Made by a program: the position numbers and the translations under genes. A stretch of DNA of 64,000 bases, from contig JAZNPC010000092.1 of NCBI GenBank assembly GCA_045589455.1, positions 39,478 through 103,477 of the forward strand, given 5' to 3'. The stretch is from RGIG990 sp045589455 (GTDB taxonomy: Bacteria; Verrucomicrobiota; Kiritimatiellia; RFP12; UBA3636). Within the stretch, counting starts at the first letter, position 1, and each line of letters begins with the position of its first letter. This document shows positions 52,442-61,323 of the stretch, in pieces. The notes beneath the pieces were generated by a model, which did no database searches, was not told the origin of the DNA, and saw only the letters and a program-made list of their open reading frames with translations.

Positions 52442-53431
52442 TTATTTTTCTTCAATAAGTTTCTTAAAATACTCAATTGTCTTAGGCAAGCCTTCACGTA
52501 GCTTGATGCGTGGAGCCCAACCCAATAGCTCTTTAGCAAGAGTAATATCTGGACGACGGCGCTTTGGGTCATCCTTTGGCAATGGCTCATACACAAGCTT
52601 GCTACCAGTATTAGGAAGCAACTCAAGAGTAATCTCTGCTAGCTCCTTAATTGTAAACTCGTCTGGGTTACCAACATTCAATACTGGCACATCCATATTG
52701 TGCTTCTTAAAGAAATCCTTTAACTCATTATGAGGGATTTCCATATACTTTTGAATTGCATCTAGCAAATCATCAACAAACTGGAAGCTGCGAGACTGAT
52801 TTCCGTCTCCATAAAGAGTGATATCTTTACCCTGTAGTGCCTGAACAATAAAATTACTTACTACACGGCCATCATGTGGGTGCATATGTGGTCCGTATGT
52901 ATTGAAGATACGAATCATACGTACATCAACACCATACTCACGCATGTAGTCAACACATAGTGTTTCTGCTGCACGCTTACCTTCATCATAGCAGCTACGA
53001 ATACCAATTGTATTTACATGGCCCCAATAGGATTCTGGTTGTGGATGTACATCAGGATCACCATATACCTCTGATGTTGATGTATGGAAAACCTTTGCCT
53101 TTGTCTTAAGAGCAAGCTCAAGAGTATTCATCATACCTAGAAAAGAAACCTTAATAGTTTCTACTGGATTGCGCTGATAATGAATTGGAGATGCTGGGCA
53201 TGCTAGATTATAAATCTCGTCAAATTGACCCCAGAATGGTTGAGTAACATCGTGCATCAAGAATGTAAAACGAGGATTCTCTAATAAATCATAAATATTT
53301 GATTTTGAACCAGTAAAGAGGTTATCAATAACTGTTACCTCGCAGCCTTGATTAAGCAAACGTCTTGCTAATTGAGAACCAATGAAGCCTGCACCGCCTG
53401 TAATGAGGCATTTTTTTGTTAAACCATTCAT
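52442..53431 (-). CDS. UDP-glucuronate decarboxylase (UXS)-like nucleotide-sugar SDR
   Basis: A 329-residue extended SDR with ITGGAGFIGSQL (GxxGxxG), VTVIDNLFTGSKSNI, FHTSTSEVYGDP, the SYDEGKRAAE-type active site (RSCYDEGKRAAETL, YxxxK), VRMIRIFNTYGPHM and FQFVDDLLDAI. This set matches UDP-xylose synthase (UXS) best, which decarboxylates UDP-glucuronate, consistent with surface polysaccharide synthesis. Related dTDP-glucose 4,6-dehydratases are an alternative. The amino acid transporter genes start 30 bp downstream. Confidence 0.85.
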   Translation of the reverse strand: MNGLTKKCLITGGAGFIGSQLARRLLNQGCEVTVIDNLFTGSKSNIYDLLENPRFTFLMHDVTQPFWGQFDEIYNLACPASPIHYQRNPVETIKVSFLGMMNTLELALKTKAKVFHTSTSEVYGDPDVHPQPESYWGHVNTIGIRSCYDEGKRAAETLCVDYMREYGVDVRMIRIFNTYGPHMHPHDGRVVSNFIVQALQGKDITLYGDGNQSRSFQFVDDLLDAIQKYMEIPHNELKDFFKKHNMDVPVLNVGNPDEFTIKELAEITLELLPNTGSKLVYEPLPKDDPKRRRPDITLAKELLGWAPRIKLREGLPKTIEYFKKLIEEK

Positions 53432-53897
53432 AAAATACTTTCCTTAAAAACAAATTGACTGATTTATTCAAAATATAGTACCAAAAATACTACATATAAA
53501 TAAAGCAAATTTTATGTTAAAAAAGCAAGCAGTGGCATCTAGGTTTTTCACACAATCAATATCAAATTCAGCTATTGGAAACAAATTCTACTAGCGTGAT
53601 GACTTGTTTGATGACTAAGACGACGTTGGCTCCCGCCTAAGGGAAGATTGGAAGCTGGGGAGGATAGAAGGCTTGTGTGATGATGGGTGTGGAGGGCTTA
53701 ATAATTGAATAACTCAAATGCGCCCAAAGCAAACAACTACACTCCCCATAGCCAAAATAAGTTAAATTAAAGTTAATTTATTCGTAATAGTTAACTCAAT
53801 TACAATTTCTAAAAGTAGAAAATTGTTAACTTGCTTTACACCCAAACGTGTTTTTGATAAAATATTTCATATTTTAATCGTATAAGGAGAGTTTCAA
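53432..53897. other. 466-bp gap between divergent genes
   Basis: No credible gene. It contains AT-rich promoter regions for the UXS-like gene and moxR, and a central part of higher GC (about 53600-53700) with GATGA/TGTGATG runs that resemble neither family A nor B. Confidence 0.45.
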
Positions 53898-54887
53898 ATG
53901 GCTGACACACTTGCTAATGTCACTGATTTAATTGAAAAGCACGGAAAATCACTTGATTTACTACGTTATGAGGTGGGTAAAGTGCTTGTAGGTCAAGAAA
54001 AATTAATGAACCGCTTACTAACTGCCCTCATCTGCGAAGGACATGTTCTACTTGAAGGAGTTCCAGGCATTGCAAAAACAACGGTGGTTCAAACACTTGC
54101 AAAAGCAATAGGTATGCAATTTAAGCGTATTTCATTTACGCCAGATTTACTTCCTGCCGATGTCATTGGAACAATGATTTATAACCCTAAGGATGGCTCC
54201 TTTGCACCTAAAAAAGGTCCTGTGTTTACTAACCTACTTCTTGCTGATGAAATTAATCGTGCACCAGCAAAGGTTCAATCTGCATTGCTAGAAGCCATGC
54301 AGGAGCGTCGTGTAACACTTGGCGATGATACATATGCACTACCAACTCCATTTATGGTTATGGCAACACAAAACCCAATTGAGCAGGAAGGAACATATCC
54401 GCTTCCAGAGGCACAGACAGATCGCTTCATGTTCAAGTGTATTGTTGACTTACCTCCACGTGAGGACGAGAAAAAGATTATGGCTCGTTTCACAGCCTTA
54501 AGGAAGCCAGAAGCGGAAACTGTTCTTTCTGCAGATGTTATTGTAGAACTACGCAAGGTGCTTGAGCTTGTTCATTGTGATGAAAAAGTTTGCGATTATA
54601 TTTTAGACATTGTATTCGCAACTCGTGAACCAGCAAAACATAAATTAGCAGAGCTAGAAAAATTTATCACTATGGGAGCATCTCCTCGTGCAACTCTTTA
54701 CCTAAATCTAGCAGCCCGCGCAAATGCTATGCTTAATGGTAGAGCCTATACAACACCACAGGATGTTAAAGATGTGGCACTGGATGTACTCCGTCACCGT
54801 ATCCTCGTCACATATGAAGCAGAAGCTGAAGGCATTACATCTGCGGATATCGTTGCAAAGCTTCTAGATGAAATACCTGTTCCTTAA
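53898..54887 (+). CDS. moxR: MoxR-family AAA+ ATPase
   Basis: A 329-residue AAA+ protein with Walker A GVPGIAKTT (about 54-62), Walker B-like LLADEINRAPAKVQSALLEAM and the MATQNPIEQEGTYPLPEAQ sensor region. MoxR acts as chaperone-like partner of VWA/DUF58 proteins, and in Bat systems it is encoded next to batA/B. Here it is followed by def and no VWA gene; the Bat-type genes lie at 1642-5368. AAGGAG precedes the ATG. Confidence 0.93.
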   Translation: MADTLANVTDLIEKHGKSLDLLRYEVGKVLVGQEKLMNRLLTALICEGHVLLEGVPGIAKTTVVQTLAKAIGMQFKRISFTPDLLPADVIGTMIYNPKDGSFAPKKGPVFTNLLLADEINRAPAKVQSALLEAMQERRVTLGDDTYALPTPFMVMATQNPIEQEGTYPLPEAQTDRFMFKCIVDLPPREDEKKIMARFTALRKPEAETVLSADVIVELRKVLELVHCDEKVCDYILDIVFATREPAKHKLAELEKFITMGASPRATLYLNLAARANAMLNGRAYTTPQDVKDVALDVLRHRILVTYEAEAEGITSADIVAKLLDEIPVP

Positions 54888-54916
54888 TTTTACTGAACAC
54901 TAGGAAATAATCAATT

Positions 54917-55447
54917 ATGAATTACGACATTACAATTTATGGCGATGAAGTGCTTCGCCAAAAGGCAGAGCCAGTAAAAGAAATCACGCCAGAAATAAAA
55001 GACCTTGCAGCAGATATGCTTCGTATCATGTATGAAGCTAAAGGTGTTGGCCTTGCCGCTGAACAAATCGGCAGAACAGAAGCAATTTGTGTTATTGATG
55101 TCCCTGAGGATTGCCAAGATCCTGAGGATTACGAAAAAAACAAGTCTATTGAGATGCCTCTTGTAATGATAAACCCAGAGGTTTCAGAGCCTCTTGGAAC
55201 CTCTCGTGCAAAAGAAGGCTGCTTAAGCTTACCAGAGCTTTATATGGATGTAACTAGGGCTAAATCTGTAGCTGTAGAATACACTGATTTAAACGGGGAA
55301 CGCAAAAAAGTAAGAGCATATGGTTTTCTAGCTCGTGCAGTACAGCATGAAACTGATCACCTAAAAGGAATCCTTTTCTGTGACCACTTCTCTCCTGCAC
55401 AAAAACTTCTTGTTGCAAACAAGCTCAAGCGCATGCGAAAGCACTAG
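54917..55447 (+). CDS. def: Peptide deformylase
   Basis: A 176-residue metalloenzyme that removes the formyl group from new proteins. Motifs: GVGLAAEQIG (about 43-52), EGCLSLPE (Cys102, metal ligand) and HETDH (His144, Glu145, His148). A short acidic insert, ECQDPEDYEKNK-like (DCQDPEDYEKNK), lies between motifs 1 and 2. Length is normal. Confidence 0.95.
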   Translation: MNYDITIYGDEVLRQKAEPVKEITPEIKDLAADMLRIMYEAKGVGLAAEQIGRTEAICVIDVPEDCQDPEDYEKNKSIEMPLVMINPEVSEPLGTSRAKEGCLSLPELYMDVTRAKSVAVEYTDLNGERKKVRAYGFLARAVQHETDHLKGILFCDHFSPAQKLLVANKLKRMRKH

Positions 55448-55473
55448 TATTTCTTAAATTCAGACACGTTAAT

Positions 55474-56667
55474 ATGACTATTGAACAGCAAAAAATATTG
55501 ACAGATAAAGGTGTCATTCTTAAGCAGCCAGAATCAATTTTTATTGATGATGATGTTTGCCTTGACAATATTTGTGCAGGTGCTGTGATTTATCCTGGTT
55601 GCAGAATCCTTGGTAGCACCACATACATTGGTAAAGGCGCAAAGCTTGGATTAGAAGCTCCAGTAACAATCAAGGACTCACAATTGGGCGATGGTGCAGT
55701 TGTTTCTGGTGGCTTTATTGATAACACTACTCTACTAGATGGTGCAAATGCTGGCGATGGATTTCATTCTCGTCCAGGTACCCTTCTTGAAGAATATGCA
55801 ACTGTTGGTCATACTGTCGGTTTGAAGCAGACAATTCTTTTCCCATTTGTTACAACAGGAAGTCTAATCAACTTCTGTGATATTTTAATGTCAGGAGGAA
55901 CTAGCGAAAAAAATCACTCAGAGGTAGGTTCATCATATATCCACTTCAATTTTACCCCGCATCAGGATAAAGCAACAGCATCATTGGTTGGAGATGTGGT
56001 CAATGGTGTATGGCTCGATAAAGACCCAATATTCCTTGGTGGTCAAGGAGGTCTAGTTGGTCCTCGCCGTATTGCATATGGAACCGTAGTAGGCGCAGGC
56101 ATTATTCTTCGTCGTGACGTTATAAATGAAGGTATGCTTCTCTCTGGTGCAGATGCAGGAAGCAACCGCGAACGTCCATACAATTTCAAAATGTATGGAC
56201 AAATTGGCGGCATTATTACTAATTGCTTAGAATATGTAGCACAAATTCGTTGCTTATACATTTGGTACAAGGAAGTACGCGCTCTATATCTTAGCGAGCA
56301 ACTACTTGCTGGCGCAACAACCCGCCTTGAACAGGTTTTCGACGAGCGAATGAAACGTCTAAAGCAATTTGTTGAAAAGCTAAAGCTTTCCGTTGAAGAA
56401 GCAGGACCACGTAAAACTAGTGGTATATTTGCTGCACAACAATCCTTCGTGGATGCATGGCCAAAGCTAGAATCAAAGCTTAAGCATGGCTTCACCAATT
56501 GGGATAAACTTCCAGACAACATAGCCAGCGAGCTTAAAACATACCTACAAGCTTCTAATAACTATACAAAGGCTATTCAACAAATGCCTAGCGATTTACG
56601 CAATTCAATTTCACAATGGTTAAACCAAAACTATAAGAACAAGGTTGTATATGAAAAAACTAAGTAA
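55474..56667 (+). CDS. Left-handed beta-helix (hexapeptide) protein, GlmU/UDP-GlcNAc pyrophosphorylase-like C-terminal type
   Basis: A 397-residue protein. Residues about 25-235 contain imperfect hexapeptide turns of a left-handed beta-helix (AGAVIYPGCRILG; TYIGKGAKLGLEAPV; DGAVVSGGFIDN; GTVVGAGIILRRDVI). The last 150 residues are helical with a coiled-coil look (LEQVFDERMKRLKQFVEKLKLSVEE). No nucleotidyltransferase domain is present, so it is not a full GlmU. A role as acyl- or nucleotide-sugar transferase is possible. Its end overlaps the AsmA-like gene by 17 bp. Confidence 0.72.
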   Translation: MTIEQQKILTDKGVILKQPESIFIDDDVCLDNICAGAVIYPGCRILGSTTYIGKGAKLGLEAPVTIKDSQLGDGAVVSGGFIDNTTLLDGANAGDGFHSRPGTLLEEYATVGHTVGLKQTILFPFVTTGSLINFCDILMSGGTSEKNHSEVGSSYIHFNFTPHQDKATASLVGDVVNGVWLDKDPIFLGGQGGLVGPRRIAYGTVVGAGIILRRDVINEGMLLSGADAGSNRERPYNFKMYGQIGGIITNCLEYVAQIRCLYIWYKEVRALYLSEQLLAGATTRLEQVFDERMKRLKQFVEKLKLSVEEAGPRKTSGIFAAQQSFVDAWPKLESKLKHGFTNWDKLPDNIASELKTYLQASNNYTKAIQQMPSDLRNSISQWLNQNYKNKVVYEKTK

Positions 56668-57454
56668 AAGACAAAAAATTTTGGCAATTACATTCGGAGT
56701 ATTATTTTTATTATTTATAATCGCTGAATTTTGCTTGGGCATGATTGTAAAAAGTACGGTCCACAACATCGCCCCATCAATACTTGGTACAGATGTTAAG
56801 ATTGAATCTTTAGACATAAGCATATTTAGTGGAAGTGTAGATATTGAAGGCGTCGTAGTCGGACCTCCAGAAGGCTATGAATGTAACATATTTGATATGG
56901 CTAAGTTTAATATTGATTTAGATTTCTGGTCCGTTTTCTCTGACACCATCATAATCAATGATATTACAATTCAAGACCCTGTAGTTACATATGAGCTCAA
57001 GGGCATTAATTCTAACATTGGTAAGTTAATGGAGCGCTTCGAAGAAGAAGAAGAAGAAGAAGAAGAAATAGAGGAAGAGAAAACCGAAGGTAAAAAGGTT
57101 ATTATCAAGCACTTCAAGTTCTCTGGCGGAAAGGTGAAAATTGCATCTAACACATTAGGTGGTGCTGCTCTATCTATACCTCTTCCTACTATTGAGCTTA
57201 ATGGAATCGGAGAGAAAAGTGGTGGCGTAACAGCAATTGAAGCAACAGGAGAAATTATCTATTCTATTGGAAAAGGCGTTATTGTTGCTATTAAAGATAT
57301 TACTTTTGGCACAACAGAACTTGTAGGCGATGCCGCAGGTGCAGCGGTAGATGCTGTTGGCGATGTTGCTGATACTGCTATTGATTTTGTAGGTGGTCTA
57401 TTTGGTGGCGATTCTGACGAAGAAAAAGAGCCAGCAAAACCTGAAGAAAAATAA
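56651..57454 (+). CDS. AsmA-like membrane-anchored protein with poly-Glu tract
   Basis: A 267-residue protein. An N-terminal membrane anchor (about 10-32) is followed by an AsmA/DUF748-like strand region (SLDISIFSGSVDIEGVVVG; IIINDITIQDPVV), as in periplasmic proteins tied to outer-membrane assembly or lipid transport. Residues about 131-147 are acidic, encoded by nine GAA codons in a row (57041-57067). The C-terminus is low complexity with Ala/Val/Asp-rich DAAGAAVDAVGDVADTAIDF and a charged end. The start at 56651 is preferred over an ATG six bases earlier because it leads with MKKLSK. Confidence 0.65.
   Translation: MKKLSKRQKILAITFGVLFLLFIIAEFCLGMIVKSTVHNIAPSILGTDVKIESLDISIFSGSVDIEGVVVGPPEGYECNIFDMAKFNIDLDFWSVFSDTIIINDITIQDPVVTYELKGINSNIGKLMERFEEEEEEEEEIEEEKTEGKKVIIKHFKFSGGKVKIASNTLGGAALSIPLPTIELNGIGEKSGGVTAIEATGEIIYSIGKGVIVAIKDITFGTTELVGDAAGAAVDAVGDVADTAIDFVGGLFGGDSDEEKEPAKPEEK
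57041..57067 (+). repeat. GAA trinucleotide run (nine units)
   Basis: Nine GAA codons encode the poly-Glu tract of the AsmA-like protein. Trinucleotide units would allow length change without a frameshift. Confidence 0.85.
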
Positions 57455-57470
57455 TTTCTATCAAACACCT

Positions 57471-58172
57471 ATGACTCAAAGCAATTATTCTCCTTCAAAA
57501 ACACGATTAATTACCGAGTTTATACTTTTATTTCTCGGTATTCCTGTTTTTTTGCGTATATTACCATTAGCCACAAAAAGGATGACTGGGCATGCTTTTG
57601 CATTGCCTGTCATTCCTGTCCTCTTAATATTTTTTGTTGTCATTCTATCCATTCTATTAAGAAGCAAAAGCTTTGATAAATCAAAATTCCTTTTTATTCC
57701 ATCACCTAAGAAAAGCTTTCGTCCATATGCACTAATAGCAATCCGATTTATTATTGGTGCTGCATTTCTTACAATTCTACTTTTACTTGTTCGACCAGAG
57801 GGTGTACTTAGCTTTCCTAAAAACAATCTAAAATTTTGGTGCATAGTTATGTGCTGTTATCCTCTAATATCCGTTTATCCTCAAGGAGTGATATATCGAG
57901 CATTTTATGAACACCGATATGCAAATTGTTTTCCACCTAAGCTTCAAATTCTTGTTGGAGCTCTAGCTTTTGCTTGTGCTCATATCCCTTTTGGCAATAT
58001 CTATGCCCTTCTTTTCACTTTCGTTGGTGGATTAATGTTCTTAGCAACATACCGTGCCACTAATTCACTTATTTTGGCAGCCATTGAGCATGCTCTATTT
58101 GGAGACTTTCTTTTCACCATTGGTTGGGGCCAATTTTTCTTTCATGCAGGAACATTGGCTACCCTAAGCTAA
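57471..58172 (+). CDS. CPBP-family (CAAX protease-like) membrane protein, altered motif 1
   Basis: A 233-residue multi-pass protein with about six or seven membrane helices. The start is the ATG at 57471, 16 bp after the previous stop; an upstream in-frame ATG lies inside that gene. PQGVIYRAFYEHRY occupies the position of CPBP motif 1 (EExxxR), but the Glu pair is replaced by Gln-Gly. ACAHIPFGN and IEHALFGDF carry the second and third His-type motifs. CPBP members cleave prenylated or bacteriocin peptides. The lost Glu suggests that this one may be inactive, or that a variant family is at hand. Confidence 0.68.
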   Translation: MTQSNYSPSKTRLITEFILLFLGIPVFLRILPLATKRMTGHAFALPVIPVLLIFFVVILSILLRSKSFDKSKFLFIPSPKKSFRPYALIAIRFIIGAAFLTILLLLVRPEGVLSFPKNNLKFWCIVMCCYPLISVYPQGVIYRAFYEHRYANCFPPKLQILVGALAFACAHIPFGNIYALLFTFVGGLMFLATYRATNSLILAAIEHALFGDFLFTIGWGQFFFHAGTLATLS

Positions 58173-58207
58173 AATAAATATTTAACAAGAATTTATAGGA
58201 AATTATT

Positions 58208-58948
58208 ATGGCAATACTTATTGACACACATATACATATTTACGACAGTTACGCAACAGAGATACTTTTTCAAGCTTTTCGTGATAACACGATTCGTGCG
58301 AAAGCCAATATGGGTGCAATGCTTTTAGTTGAGCGTGATGGTGTTGACTTTTTCTCAAAGCTTAAGACTGGTGAAGGATTACCTCCTAATTCATCAGTTA
58401 TTGAGTCTGATTCAGCATCGTTTATCATTCGTACCCCTTCTCTTCCAGATATAATCATAGTTGCTGGTCGTCAAATTGCTTGTAAAGAAAAGGTCGAAAT
58501 TCTAGCATACGGCACACAAGTAGCAATCTCTGATGGCACACCTATCCGCGATACTATCAACCAAATTCTCGCAGCAGGAGGAAAACCTGTTCTAGCATGG
58601 GGTGTAGGAAAATGGCTTTTCAAGCGTGGAAAGCTAGTAAAGGATCTATTAAAGGAATACTCTCCAGATCAGTTGTTAATTGGTGATTCTGCACTAAGAC
58701 CAACCTTCTGGTGTGAGCCTTTAATTATGCGTGCCGCACGTAAAAAGGGATTTACAGTCCTTGCGGGTTCAGACCCACTACCTCCATCTGATCAGGCTCT
58801 ACGCGCAGGTCAGTATGCAGAGCGATATGACAAGAACATAGACACAACTCAACCAATTACACAGCAGCTTATCAAGCTACTTTCTGATAAACAAACTACG
58901 GTATTTGGTCGTCGCTCAAATTTTAAAGAGTTTTTACACAATCGCTAA
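58208..58948 (+). CDS. Amidohydrolase/TIM-barrel-like protein (HxH motif), unknown function
   Basis: A 246-residue soluble protein. It opens ILIDTHIHIYDSYA, a metal-binding HxH at the end of the first strand as in amidohydrolases and PHP proteins. Other strands end GVGKWLF, LLIGDSALRP and VLAGSDPLP, as expected of a barrel, but a full set of metal ligands is not clear. No known enzyme is recognised. It is in a run of genes on the + strand with 18 bp to the next. Confidence 0.55.
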   Translation: MAILIDTHIHIYDSYATEILFQAFRDNTIRAKANMGAMLLVERDGVDFFSKLKTGEGLPPNSSVIESDSASFIIRTPSLPDIIIVAGRQIACKEKVEILAYGTQVAISDGTPIRDTINQILAAGGKPVLAWGVGKWLFKRGKLVKDLLKEYSPDQLLIGDSALRPTFWCEPLIMRAARKKGFTVLAGSDPLPPSDQALRAGQYAERYDKNIDTTQPITQQLIKLLSDKQTTVFGRRSNFKEFLHNR

Positions 58949-58966
58949 TCTATTCAGGAATAACAC

Positions 58967-60028
58967 ATGGACAAAGTAGAACTATTGAAAAAATTGATTG
59001 CCTGTAAGGCAGTTACAGAAAACATCCCAGCTGTTAATAATGCCGTTGATTTAATGCATGAATTTCTTTCTTCAAATGGAATTTATTGCATCGAAGAAAA
59101 ATGCTCTGATGGCCGCAAAATTCTTTATGCTGCAACAGAAGAAACCAAAGCTCCTGATGTACTACTTAATGCACATCTTGATGTTGTTCCTGCAACTGAA
59201 GAGCAATTTATTCCACGCATTGATGGCGATATAATGTATGCACGTGGTACAGGAGATTGCCAAGGAAGTGCAACTATTCTAGCAGACCTTCTATTAAGAC
59301 TAAAAGGGAAAGCTAGCATTGGTGCAATATTCTCTACAGACGAGGAGGAAGGCGGAAACACCACTGGTTATATGGTGCGACATGGCTATACTGCTAAAAA
59401 AAGCATTTTAATTATTGATGGCTCGCCATACACCTTGGCTATTGCTCAAAAAGGAATTATTGACTGTATTCTTCGAGCCAATAGCAAGGGAGGGCACTCC
59501 TCTACTCCATGGATGTTTAAGAATCCAATTGATATGCTAATTGACGGTTATGTAAAGCTACGTGAGGTATGGCCAGAGACCTCCGAAGATGATCAATGGA
59601 ATGACACAATGGCACCTTGCATCCTAAATGCTGGCTTTGCCCACAATCAAATTCCTGACACAGCAGAAATGCTAATCAATATTCGCTTCATTAACCAGGC
59701 TGATTGCGAGACTATTATTGAGAAAATCAAAGAAATTACCGGCCTAGAAGTTATTATTAGAAGCATTTCAGAGCCATTCTTTGCTGATGAAAATAATCCA
59801 ATTATTCAAAAGTTAACAGTAGCAATGCAGGAAAAATTCCCAGATAAGGAAATTACACTTTCTCGTATGAATGGTGCAACTGATGCCCGTCATTTCGCAA
59901 AGCTTTCTGCACCTATTGCTGTACTTGGAGTTGATGGCGATGGTATCCACACAGCAAACGAATGGGTGAAGCTCTCTAGTCTTGATGAATACGCTGATTT
60001 ACTTGAAAAGTTTATCCTAAGTCTATAA
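58967..60028 (+). CDS. M20-family metallopeptidase/deacylase (ArgE/DapE-like)
   Basis: A 353-residue zinc enzyme. The first metal motif is LLNAHLDVVPA (HLDVV); the shared Asp is in ARGTGDCQGSAT; TDEEEGG holds the catalytic Glu. A dimerisation domain (about 165-275) starts after IDGSPYTLAIAQKGIID and includes GGHSSTPW. NGATDARHF carries a further ligand. It may be a succinyl-diaminopimelate desuccinylase, an acetylornithine deacetylase or a peptidase; sequence alone does not decide. Confidence 0.85.
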   Translation: MDKVELLKKLIACKAVTENIPAVNNAVDLMHEFLSSNGIYCIEEKCSDGRKILYAATEETKAPDVLLNAHLDVVPATEEQFIPRIDGDIMYARGTGDCQGSATILADLLLRLKGKASIGAIFSTDEEEGGNTTGYMVRHGYTAKKSILIIDGSPYTLAIAQKGIIDCILRANSKGGHSSTPWMFKNPIDMLIDGYVKLREVWPETSEDDQWNDTMAPCILNAGFAHNQIPDTAEMLINIRFINQADCETIIEKIKEITGLEVIIRSISEPFFADENNPIIQKLTVAMQEKFPDKEITLSRMNGATDARHFAKLSAPIAVLGVDGDGIHTANEWVKLSSLDEYADLLEKFILSL

Positions 60029-60041
60029 ACAAATAAATAAT

Positions 60042-60401
60042 ATGAACTATCAAGAAGCCTTTGATTTATCAAAATTTGAATGCAAAATGTGTGGTAGATG
60101 CTGCCGCATACATGGCTTTGTACGCTTAACTGATGAAGACATTGAGCGAATATCAAATTATTTGAAAATATCAGAGGAGTCCTTTATTGATCAGTACACG
60201 ACTGTTGCTCCTGATAGGCTTAGTCTTATCTTGAAGGACAACAATGGGAATGATTGTTGTTTATTGACAGAAAAAGGATGTTTAATTCATCCAGTAAAGC
60301 CTGAGCAATGCAAGGGATACCCTGACAAATGGATTAGTCCTGAGCTTGCTTCTATCTGCGAAGGCATGAAAGCGCTGAGAAAAGAAACCAACAATCAATA
60401 G
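60042..60401 (+). CDS. YkgJ-family cysteine-cluster protein
   Basis: A 119-residue protein with CKMCGRCCRIHG (CxxCxxCC) near residue 12 and CCLLTEKGCLIHPVKPEQCKGYP later, the ordered Cys set of the zinc- or iron-sulphur-binding YkgJ family. The function is not established. It ends NNQ plus stop within the repeated CCAACAATCAATA motif, 13 bp after its gene neighbour's stop on the + strand. Confidence 0.82.
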   Translation: MNYQEAFDLSKFECKMCGRCCRIHGFVRLTDEDIERISNYLKISEESFIDQYTTVAPDRLSLILKDNNGNDCCLLTEKGCLIHPVKPEQCKGYPDKWISPELASICEGMKALRKETNNQ

Positions 60402-60466
60402 CCAACAATTAATAGTTGTATAAATAGCATATATTATCGTACAGCTACTTTAATAATATCGAAAAA

Positions 60467-60494
60467 AGAGTAGAAGATTTTCAACTTCTACTCT
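60467..60494. terminator. Bidirectional terminator between YkgJ and the membrane protein gene
   Basis: AGAGTAGAAG, 8-nt loop, CTTCTACTCT with A-run before and T-run after: a 10-bp stem usable on both strands, between convergent genes. Confidence 0.8.
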
Positions 60495-60524
60495 TTTTAT
60501 ATCTAAACAATTATGAGAATATTA

Positions 60525-61175
60525 TTATTTTTTATGAGAAGAAAAAGGATTAAGCGCTGAAAGGAATAAGGCGAGATATGATACAACCTCCATACCCTCT
60601 TCTGCTACATTTTTGAAAGGACGGTAATATTCCTCTAAATCATAAATATTATCAGCAGGGATATTAAAAAACAATGCTTTCCAAATTTCCTTATATCCCA
60701 TTAGTCGAGATAAAAACGTAAGAGAAACAAGTCCAAAAACAAGAAGGAGAAATTGAGATGTTTTTGTATATTCAAGAAACTCTTTTATAACATCTTTCCA
60801 ATTATCTTTGAAATGTAGGAAAGCTAGAAGAAGAATCTCTAAAACTACATAAAACCATGCTCCATGAAAAAACATATTATCAAAAAAGGCATCTAACTCT
60901 CTAACAAAAAACAACAAAAATAAAACTACAATAAGATAATAGATGTTTTCAAAATCCTTATTCTTTTTCGCCTTGATTGTATATAACGTACCACTACCAA
61001 CAATAAGAAGTATTTGTATTTTTTCAGTTAGGCCACCCTCTACAACATTTTTATTTGCTATCACATCTATCTGAACAGCATAAATTAAAATAGATGCAAA
61101 CAAAACATATGAAATAATGTAAAGAAATGTTTTTAACAAGTCTTTTATATCTTTATTAATTGATGAAGTATTCAT
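60525..61175 (-). CDS. Unknown multi-pass membrane protein (216 aa)
   Basis: A 216-residue protein with about five or six hydrophobic helices (LYIISYVLFASILIYAVQI; IYYLIVVLFLLFFV; WFYVVLEILLLAFL; FLLLVFGLVSLTFL; VVSYLALFLSALN). Charged residues in RELDAFFDN and FHGAW, and EEGMEVV before the last helix, fit a family of small bacterial membrane proteins with RELD and EEGLE motifs that I recognise only loosely. No function is known. It stands alone with its own terminator. Confidence 0.68.
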   Translation of the reverse strand: MNTSSINKDIKDLLKTFLYIISYVLFASILIYAVQIDVIANKNVVEGGLTEKIQILLIVGSGTLYTIKAKKNKDFENIYYLIVVLFLLFFVRELDAFFDNMFFHGAWFYVVLEILLLAFLHFKDNWKDVIKEFLEYTKTSQFLLLVFGLVSLTFLSRLMGYKEIWKALFFNIPADNIYDLEEYYRPFKNVAEEGMEVVSYLALFLSALNPFSSHKK

Positions 61176-61283
61176 AATATCTTATAATCAAATGTTTAAG
61201 CGATTTTATCACCAAAAAAGAAAAAAATCAAGAAAAATACATTAGCAACCTAAACTATATAGAGAATTAAATTATTAAAAATA

Positions 61284-61316
61284 AAAAAAGAGGGCTACAC
61301 TAATCGCCCCCTTTTT
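61284..61316 (-). terminator. Terminator after parB
   Basis: On the minus strand AAAAAGGGGGC, loop, GCCCTCTTTTTT: the stem has one A.C mismatch and a T-run of at least six follows. It lies 8 bp after the parB stop. Confidence 0.72.
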
Positions 61317-61323
61317 ATTAAAT

